Below, in pieces: positions 58,157 through 64,000 of a stretch of DNA of 64,000 bases. How positions within the stretch are numbered: the stretch's first letter is position 1; each line of letters opens with the position of its first letter. Below the pieces are notes generated by a model that was not told where the DNA came from, did not search any database, and saw only the letters and a list, made by a program, of their open reading frames with translations. The position numbers and the translations under genes were made by a program. Origin of the DNA: Paracoccaceae bacterium (GTDB taxonomy: Bacteria > Pseudomonadota > Alphaproteobacteria > Rhodobacterales > Rhodobacteraceae); NCBI GenBank assembly GCA_024236495.1, contig JACKKJ010000005.1, positions 120,254-184,253 of the forward strand, in the 5' to 3' direction.

Positions 58157-59023
58157 ATGACCATGACCGGCGAAATTCAGAAACTTGCGCCGGGGCTCTA
58201 TTTCGTCTCGACGCCGATCGGCGCGGCGCGCGACATCACGTTGCGCGCGCTTGATATTCTCGCCTCTGCCGATGTGATCGCGGCAGAGGACACGCGCACC
58301 CTGCGCCACCTGATGGAGATTCACGGCATTGCACTGGGCGGCCGTCCGCTGATTGCCTACCACGACCACAACGGCGACGAGGCCCGGCCGCGGATCCTTC
58401 GGGCGCTGGGCGAAGGCAGGTCGGTCGCCTATGCGTCGGAGGCGGGCACGCCGCTTGTCGCGGACCCCGGCTTTCAGCTTGGGCGCGCCGCCGCCGCGGC
58501 AGGGCATATGGTCACCGCCGCACCGGGGGCCTCGGCCGTTCTTTGCGCGCTGACCGTTTCGGGCCTGCCAAGCGACCGGTTTCTCTTTGCCGGGTTCCCG
58601 CCCACGGCCGAAGGGGCACGGCGGCGCTGGCTGGCCGATCTTGCAACGCTGCCCGCCACGCTCATCCTTTACGAATCTCCCAGGCGCGTTGGCGATTTGT
58701 TAACCGAACTGGCCACAGGCTTCGGGCCGGAACGGCGGGCCGTGGTCTGCCGGGAACTGACCAAGAAGTTCGAGGAGGTGCGGCGCGGCACGCTGGCGGA
58801 CCTGGCCGCCGAATTTGCCGAACGGACGGTCAAGGGGGAGGTCGTCGTGCTGGTCGACCGCGCCCCTGAACGGGCCGCCGATGCCGCCGACATGGAGGCG
58901 ATGCTGTGCGAGGCGATGAAGACGCTGTCGGTCAAGGATGCCGCCGCCATGGTCGCGGAGGCGCTGAAGCTGCCGAAGCGGGAGGTCTACCAGGCGGCAC
59001 TGAGACTGCCGCGCGACGGCTGA
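58157..59023 (+). CDS. rsmI: 16S rRNA (cytidine-1402-2'-O)-methyltransferase
   Basis: 288 residues. The tetrapyrrole-methylase-like fold is marked by GLYFVSTPIGAARDITLRAL, AAEDTRTLRHL, YASEAGTPLVADPG and TAAPGASAVLCAL, with YESPRRVGDLL later. RsmI methylates the ribose of C1402 in 16S rRNA. The first of two close ATGs was chosen (58163 is the other); ribosome-site signals are weak. The next gene yraN overlaps its stop, and the lppC-rsmI-yraN order is common. Confidence 0.94.
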   Translation: MTMTGEIQKLAPGLYFVSTPIGAARDITLRALDILASADVIAAEDTRTLRHLMEIHGIALGGRPLIAYHDHNGDEARPRILRALGEGRSVAYASEAGTPLVADPGFQLGRAAAAAGHMVTAAPGASAVLCALTVSGLPSDRFLFAGFPPTAEGARRRWLADLATLPATLILYESPRRVGDLLTELATGFGPERRAVVCRELTKKFEEVRRGTLADLAAEFAERTVKGEVVVLVDRAPERAADAADMEAMLCEAMKTLSVKDAAAMVAEALKLPKREVYQAALRLPRDG

Positions 59024-59373
59024 GGGGGCAGAGGGCCTATCTGGCGGGGCAATCGGCCGAAGATCGGGTGGCGCGCCGCTACTGCGACGCGGGGGCCACG
59101 GTCGCGGCCCGGCGCTGGCGCGGCAAGGCCGGGGAAATCGACCTGATCTTCCGCGACGGTGCCCGCGTGATCTTCGTCGAGGTCAAGGCATCCTCTACCC
59201 GCGATCGCGCGGCCGTGGCGCTTGGCCCGCGCCAGATCGCGCGCCTTCACCGCGCGGCGGCCGAATTCCTTGCGGGGGAACCGGCCGGGCAGGATACCGA
59301 AACGCGCTTCGACGTGGCGCTTGTCGATGCGCCGGGTCGCATCGAGGTGATCGAAAACGCGCTCCTCCTCTGA
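59020..59373 (+). CDS. yraN: YraN/UPF0102 family endonuclease-like protein (start uncertain)
   Basis: About 118 codons. GQSAEDRVARRYCDAGATVA and AARRWRGKAGEIDLIFRDGA, then RVIFVEVKASSTRD, give the UPF0102 core with the nuclease-like E...D...ExK residues. The conserved domain begins right after the rsmI stop, yet no ATG, GTG or TTG lies at the expected start. The coordinates assume CTG at 59020, which overlaps the rsmI stop as CTGA. The only upstream in-frame ATG is at 58906, deep inside rsmI; GTG near 59086 would cut into the domain. Confidence 0.8.
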   Translation: MRGQRAYLAGQSAEDRVARRYCDAGATVAARRWRGKAGEIDLIFRDGARVIFVEVKASSTRDRAAVALGPRQIARLHRAAAEFLAGEPAGQDTETRFDVALVDAPGRIEVIENALLL

Positions 59374-59442
59374 CACCAGCCGATTGCATCCGGCCCGCCC
59401 TTGCGCCATCACTCCCCCAGACGCACCTGAACGGGGGACAGA

Positions 59443-60390
59443 ATGGCACTCAAGGTCGCACTCCAGATGGACCCGATCGGTCCCATCAACATCGATGCCG
59501 ATTCGACCTTCCGCATAGGGCTTGAGGCGCAGGCGCGCGGGCACGAACTTTTCTACTACACGCCCGACAGGCTGTCCTACCGCGAGGGGCGGATCCTCGC
59601 GCGTGGCTGGCCGCTGACGCTTCGGCGGGAAAAGGGCAACCACTACACGCTGGGCGAGGAAACAGAGGTCGATCTTGCGGAATGGGATGTGGTCTGGCTG
59701 CGCCAGGATCCGCCCTTCGACATGAGCTACATCACAAACACCCACCTTCTGGAACGGCTGACGCCGGGCACGCTGGTTGTCAACGACCCCTTCTGGGTCC
59801 GCAACTGCCCCGAAAAGCTGCTGGTCCTCGACTTCCCGCATCTGACGCCGCCGACGCTGATCGCCCGCGATCTGGCCACGATCCGCTCGTTCAAGGCCGA
59901 ACACGGCGACATCATCCTCAAGCCCCTCTACGGCAACGGCGGTGCGGGGGTGTTCCGGCTTGACCCGAGTGACCGCAACCTCGCCTCGCTGCACGAGCTG
60001 TTCACCGGCATCAACCGCGAACCGCTGATCGCGCAGAAATATGTGCCCGCCGTGGTCAAGGGCGACAAGCGGATCATCCTGGTGGACGGGGAGCCTGTCG
60101 GCGCGATCAACCGCGTCCCGGCCGAGGGCGAGACGCGGTCCAACATGCATGTGGGCGGGCGGCCCGAAAAGGTCGGTCTGACCGCGCGGGATCAGGAGAT
60201 TTGCGCCGCCATCGGGCCGCTCTTGCGTGAAAAGGGCCAGATCTTCGTCGGAATCGACGTGATCGGCGACTGGCTGACCGAGATCAACGTGACCTCGCCC
60301 ACCGGTATTCAGGAACTGGAACGCTTCGACGGCACCAATACCGCCGCGCTCATCTGGGAGGCGATCGAGGCGCGGCGGGCGGCGGGCTAA
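59443..60390 (+). CDS. gshB: Glutathione synthetase
   Basis: 315 residues, ATP-grasp family. N-terminal VALQMDPIGPINIDADSTFR, ATP-binding GDIILKPLYGNGGAGVFRLD and the C-terminal VGIDVIGDWLTEINVTSPTG are typical. It joins gamma-glutamylcysteine and glycine to make glutathione. It lies 69 bases after yraN behind ACGGGGGAC and ends convergent with comM, their stops overlapping. Confidence 0.96.
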   Translation: MALKVALQMDPIGPINIDADSTFRIGLEAQARGHELFYYTPDRLSYREGRILARGWPLTLRREKGNHYTLGEETEVDLAEWDVVWLRQDPPFDMSYITNTHLLERLTPGTLVVNDPFWVRNCPEKLLVLDFPHLTPPTLIARDLATIRSFKAEHGDIILKPLYGNGGAGVFRLDPSDRNLASLHELFTGINREPLIAQKYVPAVVKGDKRIILVDGEPVGAINRVPAEGETRSNMHVGGRPEKVGLTARDQEICAAIGPLLREKGQIFVGIDVIGDWLTEINVTSPTGIQELERFDGTNTAALIWEAIEARRAAG

Positions 60391-61901
60391 AGCGCCTTGG
60401 CCAGCGTCAGGCGGTAGCTGACGGCTTCGGCCACATGCGGTTTGCGGACCGCCTCTGATCCGGCAAGGTCGGCGATGGTGCGCGCGACCCGCAGCACCCG
60501 GTGATAGCCGCGCGCCGACAGGCCGAACCGTTCCGCGATCTTCAACAGAAGGTCGCGCCCTTCGCCATCCGGTGTCGCGATCTCCTCCAGCAAACTGCCT
60601 TCGGCTTCCGCGTTCACCCGCACCCCGGGATGGTCCCGGAAACGCGCCGACTGTATCGCGCGCGCTGCTGCCACCCTGATGGCAACAGCGGCGGAGCTTT
60701 CGCCCGTCCCCGGCAGGTCCAGATCGGTGAAGGATACCGGCGGCACCTCGACCCGAAGGTCGATGCGGTCCATCAACGGGCCCGACAGCCGGCCCAGGTA
60801 ATCTTCTCCGCAGCCGGGGCTTTTCGGGCAGGCGCGGGCGGGGTCCGACAGGTAGCCGCAGCGGCAGGGATTGGCGGCGGCCACCATCAGGAACCGGCAG
60901 GGATAGCGGACATGCGCGTTGGCGCGGGCCACCACGACCTCGCCCGTCTCGATCGGCTGGCGCAGGGTTTCAAGGACCGGGCGCGGAAATTCCGGCAGCT
61001 CGTCAAGGAAGAGAACCCCGTTGTGCGCAAGGCTGATCTCGCCGGGCTTGGCGCCGCGCCCGCCGCCGACGATGGCGGCCATCGACGCGGTGTGATGCGG
61101 TTCGCGAAACGGTCGCGTCCGGCTGATCCCGCCTTCGTCCAGAAGCCCGGCCAGCGAATGGATCATCGAGGTTTCAAGCGCCTCGGCAGGCGACAGCGGC
61201 GGCAGGATGCCGGGGATGCGCGCGGCCAGCATCGACTTGCCCGATCCCGGCGTGCCCACCATCATCAGGTGATGCCGGCCCGCCGCCGCGATCTCCAGCG
61301 CCCGCCTGGCGCGTTCCTGTCCCTTCACGTCCTTCAGGTCACGGGCGCCTGCATCGCTGCGGACTTCCCCCGGCGAAGCGGGGGGGATAGGCGACTGGCC
61401 GGTGAAGTGACCCAGCACCTCGGCCAGCGAGGCGGCGGCGAAGACCGGCGTCGCCGTGACCCAGGCCGCTTCGGGGCCGCAGGGCCTGGGGCAAAGAAGC
61501 TGGCGTTCCTCTGCCGCCGCCGCCATGGCGGCGGGCAGCGCCCCGGCGACCGCGACAAGCCGCCCGTCCAGCGACAGTTCGCCCAGCGACACCGTTGCCT
61601 CCGCGTCCTCGCGCGGGATGATGTCGATGGCAGCCAGGAGGGCGACCGCGATGGGCAGGTCGAAATGCGATCCTTCCTTGGGCAGGTCGGCGGGCGACAG
61701 GTTCACCGTGATCTTCTTCGATGGCAGCGCGATCGACATGGCGGTCAGGGCCGAACGCACGCGGTCGCGCGCCTCGCTGACTGCCTTGTCGGCCAGCCCC
61801 ACGATGGAAAAGGCGGGCAGGCCGTTCGCCACCGCGCACTGGACCTCCACGATCCGCGCCTCCACGCCTTCGAAGGCCACCGTGAAGGTGCGCGCCACCA
61901 T
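60387..61901 (-). CDS. comM: YifB/ComM family magnesium chelatase-like AAA+ ATPase
   Basis: 504 residues. The N-terminal Lon-like domain (VEVQCAVANGLPAFSIVGLA, NLSPADLPKEGSHFDLPIA) is followed by the Mg-chelatase AAA+ core: Walker A VGTPGSGKSMLAARIPG, Walker B LFLDELPEFPRPVLETLRQP, a Cys-rich insert CRCGYLSDPARACPKSPGC and a C-terminal winged part (SARGYHRVLRVARTIADL). In Vibrio, ComM is a branch-migration helicase promoting integration of transforming DNA; here that is inferred from family. Confidence 0.94.
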   Translation of the reverse strand: MVARTFTVAFEGVEARIVEVQCAVANGLPAFSIVGLADKAVSEARDRVRSALTAMSIALPSKKITVNLSPADLPKEGSHFDLPIAVALLAAIDIIPREDAEATVSLGELSLDGRLVAVAGALPAAMAAAAEERQLLCPRPCGPEAAWVTATPVFAAASLAEVLGHFTGQSPIPPASPGEVRSDAGARDLKDVKGQERARRALEIAAAGRHHLMMVGTPGSGKSMLAARIPGILPPLSPAEALETSMIHSLAGLLDEGGISRTRPFREPHHTASMAAIVGGGRGAKPGEISLAHNGVLFLDELPEFPRPVLETLRQPIETGEVVVARANAHVRYPCRFLMVAAANPCRCGYLSDPARACPKSPGCGEDYLGRLSGPLMDRIDLRVEVPPVSFTDLDLPGTGESSAAVAIRVAAARAIQSARFRDHPGVRVNAEAEGSLLEEIATPDGEGRDLLLKIAERFGLSARGYHRVLRVARTIADLAGSEAVRKPHVAEAVSYRLTLAKAL

Positions 61902-61970
61902 CGCCGCCGTCTCCCGTTCCGAATTGGTTAACGGGTAGCGCCCGGAGGGTTTAGGAAAGGTTAACGCCCC

Positions 61971-62843
61971 TCAGGCCGAACGCAGCAATTCCATGAATTT
62001 CGGCCAGGCTTCCGGGTCGTGCAGCGTCTTGTCGCGGCAAAAGGCGTTGCAAAACCCCCAGACCCGGCCATCGAGGCGCAGGAAATGCGTGACGGGCTTG
62101 CCGGAATAGGGGCAGGCGGCATTGACCGAGGGCCCCTCGGCGATTTCGGCGGGCAGCGGCGCGGGGCCGGGCCAGGGGCGTTCGGCAAAGGGCTTGTAGT
62201 AGCTTGGCTGCACCAGGTTCTCGGCCTGTCCCATCGCGCGCCAGCGCCGGAACGACGGATCGGCCAGATGCGCCGCGACATAGGCCCGCGCGACAGCGGA
62301 CACGGGCAGGTTGTAGGTCGCGATGCGCGTCGCGACAGGCGCGAAAAAGGCATCGGCTGCCGTGTAGCGTCCGAAAAGCCAGGGGCCGTCAGTGCCGAAG
62401 CGGTCGCGCGCCCGCGCCCAGATCAGGTCGATCCGCGCCAGGTCGGCGAGAACCGCGTCGCTGGGCGCACTGTCCACATAGCTTTTCAGGAGGTTCATCG
62501 CGCAGTCGCCGCGCAGCGCGCCAAAGCCCGCGTGCATCTCGGCCACCATATAGCGGGCCATGATCCGCGCGGCGGCGTCTTCGGGCCAGAGCCCCGCGCC
62601 GGGGTGCCTTTCGGCCAGCGTTTCGAGGATGGCGATGCTTTCGCCGATCACCTCGCCCTCTGGCGTGCGAACGGCGGGCACCAGCCGGGCGGGCGCGAAA
62701 TCCGCCAGCAGGCGCTGAACCTCGTCGGTGTAAAGAACGCAGGTGCGGATCTTCACGGGAATCCCGAACTTCTCGAAAAACAGCCAACCCCTGAGCGACC
62801 AGCTTGAATAGCTGCGATCCCCGATGGCGAGTTCATAGGTCAT
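61971..62843 (-). CDS. Glutathione S-transferase with C-terminal YHS-like Cys motif
   Basis: 290 residues. The GST thioredoxin-like domain has SYSSWSLRGWLFFEKFGIPV and VPAVRTPEGEVIGESIAILE, followed by the all-helical C-terminal domain. The last 50 residues add CPYSGKPVTHFLRLDGRVWG and FCNAFCRDKTLHDPEAW, reminiscent of the YHS metal-binding pattern (CPxxGKPV...FCxxxC). The start at 62843 follows GGAGA. The reading frame upstream of it is shadow of coaBC. Detoxification or maleylacetoacetate-isomerase-like activity is possible. Confidence 0.88.
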   Translation of the reverse strand: MTYELAIGDRSYSSWSLRGWLFFEKFGIPVKIRTCVLYTDEVQRLLADFAPARLVPAVRTPEGEVIGESIAILETLAERHPGAGLWPEDAAARIMARYMVAEMHAGFGALRGDCAMNLLKSYVDSAPSDAVLADLARIDLIWARARDRFGTDGPWLFGRYTAADAFFAPVATRIATYNLPVSAVARAYVAAHLADPSFRRWRAMGQAENLVQPSYYKPFAERPWPGPAPLPAEIAEGPSVNAACPYSGKPVTHFLRLDGRVWGFCNAFCRDKTLHDPEAWPKFMELLRSA

Positions 62844-62996
62844 CCGCGTCTCCTCGTTTCGCGGCACCCTAGCGGCCCGGTTGCAGGCGCGCACGTTCGA
62901 ATTTGTGCGCCTTGCCATCACGGAAGCTGATGGATGCCCCGGCTTGCCATCCCGCCCCCCCGGCCCTAATCCTGAGATACGCAAGGGAGAGGGCCG

Positions 62997-64000
62997 ATGC
63001 TGACGGGCAAGCGTATCCTTCTGGTAATCGGCGGCGGGATCGCCGCCTACAAGTCGCTTGACCTGATCCGGCGGCTCCGGGAGCGCGGCGCCTCGGTGAC
63101 GCCGGTGCTGACCCGCGCGGCAGAGGAATTCGTCACGCCGCTGTCGGCGGGGGCGCTTGCCGGGGCGAAGTGTTACCGCCATCTTTTCGACCTGACCGAC
63201 GAGGCCGAGATGGGGCATATCGAACTGAGCCGGTCGGCAGACCTTGTCGTCGTTGCGCCGGCGACGGCCGATCTGATGGCCAAGATGGCGGGGGGGCATG
63301 CCGACGACCTTGCCTCGACCCTTCTGATGGCGACGGACAAGCGGGTGCTGGTCGCGCCCGCGATGAACGTTCGGATGTGGCTGCACCCCGCCAACCAGCG
63401 AAACATCGCGGCGCTGAAGCGGGACGGCGTGCTTTTCGCCGGCCCGAACGAGGGCGACATGGCCTGCGGCGAATTTGGCCCCGGCCGGATGGCCGAACCG
63501 CTCGAGATTGTCGCCTCGGTCGGGGCCGCGCTGGGCGGGGGGCCGCTGAACGGGCGCCATGTCGTCGTGACATCCGGCCCGACGCATGAACCGATCGACC
63601 CGGTGCGCTACATCGCCAACCGGTCCTCGGGCGCGCAGGGGACAGCGATCGCCGCCGCGCTGCGCGACCTTGGCGCCAGGGTGACCTTCGTCACCGGTCC
63701 GGCCAGCGTGCCGCCGCCGGGTGGCGTCGATGTCGTGCGGGTCGAGACCGCGAACGAGATGCTGGCGGCTGTCCGGGCCGCCCTGCCGTCGGACGCCGCG
63801 GTCTTCGCGGCGGCGGTGGCCGACTGGCGCGTCGCCAATGCCGCGGCCACGAAGATGAAGAAGGACGGGTCTGGCCGTGCCCCCGCGCTTGAATTCGCGG
63901 AGAACCCCGACATCCTTGCGACCGTGTCGCAGCTGGGCGACACCCGCCCGGCGCTGGTGGTGGGTTTCGCCGCCGAGACCGACGATGTCCTTGCCCATGC
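62997..64000 (+). CDS. coaBC: Bifunctional phosphopantothenoylcysteine decarboxylase/synthase (3' end cut)
   Basis: Partial: 334 codons are present and the reading frame runs out of the window. The flavoprotein CoaC half shows LLVIGGGIAAYKSLDLIRRL, catalytic His in GHIELSRSADLVVVAPATAD, APAMNVRMWLHP and Cys in GDMACGEFGPGRMAEP; the CoaB half begins VVVTSGPTHEPIDPVRYIAN and RSSGAQGTAIAAAL. It makes 4'-phosphopantetheine precursor in coenzyme A synthesis. AAGGGAGAGGG precedes the ATG. Confidence 0.96.
   Translation, partial: MLTGKRILLVIGGGIAAYKSLDLIRRLRERGASVTPVLTRAAEEFVTPLSAGALAGAKCYRHLFDLTDEAEMGHIELSRSADLVVVAPATADLMAKMAGGHADDLASTLLMATDKRVLVAPAMNVRMWLHPANQRNIAALKRDGVLFAGPNEGDMACGEFGPGRMAEPLEIVASVGAALGGGPLNGRHVVVTSGPTHEPIDPVRYIANRSSGAQGTAIAAALRDLGARVTFVTGPASVPPPGGVDVVRVETANEMLAAVRAALPSDAAVFAAAVADWRVANAAATKMKKDGSGRAPALEFAENPDILATVSQLGDTRPALVVGFAAETDDVLAH

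Overview
The window is high-GC, densely packed DNA from an alphaproteobacterium, most likely a member of the Rhodobacteraceae (Rhodobacter/Rhodovulum/Paracoccus-like). The evidence is the complete crotonyl-CoA carboxylase/reductase (ccr) and ethylmalonyl-CoA mutase (ecm) pair, a mdh - malyl-CoA thioesterase - mesaconyl-CoA hydratase - sdhCDAB block that, from memory, is also clustered in Rhodobacter sphaeroides, and typical alphaproteobacterial families (TIGR02186 protein, DUF1194, NnrU, NfuA-like). I found no tRNA, rRNA, CRISPR array, insertion sequence or prophage.

Region 1 (1-19.3 kb) is central carbon metabolism. It holds a malate dehydrogenase cut by the window edge, four enzymes of the ethylmalonyl-CoA pathway for acetyl-CoA assimilation (malyl-CoA thioesterase, mesaconyl-CoA hydratase, Ecm, Ccr), and the succinate dehydrogenase operon, which carries three small unrecognised or lipoprotein genes between sdhA and sdhB. 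Interspersed are a TauE/SafE transporter, an Asp-box repeat protein, an SHMT-like PLP enzyme divergent from a LysR regulator, purine nucleoside phosphorylase, and a PlsB-like acyltransferase wedged between ecm and ccr.

Region 2 (19.5-25.4 kb) starts with a luxR-luxI quorum-sensing pair preceded by a small overlapping ORF, then a RecD-like helicase, a stand-alone Lrp ligand-binding domain protein, an SDR oxidoreductase and a TIGR02186-TauE pair. Region 3 (25.4-35.4 kb) holds two convergent ABC transporters separated by a perfect bidirectional terminator: a PotFABC-like polyamine-type system (one permease has an odd repeat-bearing tail) and a BMP-type nucleoside system with a RutR-like operator and an intra-operon hairpin. 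Region 4 (35.4-37.5 kb) is housekeeping (rimI, tsaB, Nfu, universal stress protein).

Region 5 (37.6-50.6 kb) is a surface-polysaccharide locus and the most unusual part of the window. It encodes an initiating sugar-phosphate transferase, a soluble nucleotide-sugar dehydratase/epimerase, an 1132-residue sulfotransferase-coiled-coil-glycosyltransferase-glycosyltransferase fusion, a second sulfotransferase-like protein, an RTX/beta-propeller protein, another glycosyltransferase and a Kps-type ABC exporter. The combination predicts an ABC-exported, probably sulfated polysaccharide.

Region 6 (50.8-64 kb) is housekeeping: trpS, a rhomboid-like protein lacking its catalytic residues, murJ, glnD, an LppC-type lipoprotein, rsmI, yraN, gshB, comM, a glutathione transferase with a YHS-like tail, and coaBC truncated by the right edge. 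All calls rest on reading the sequence and recalled family knowledge; no database search was run.
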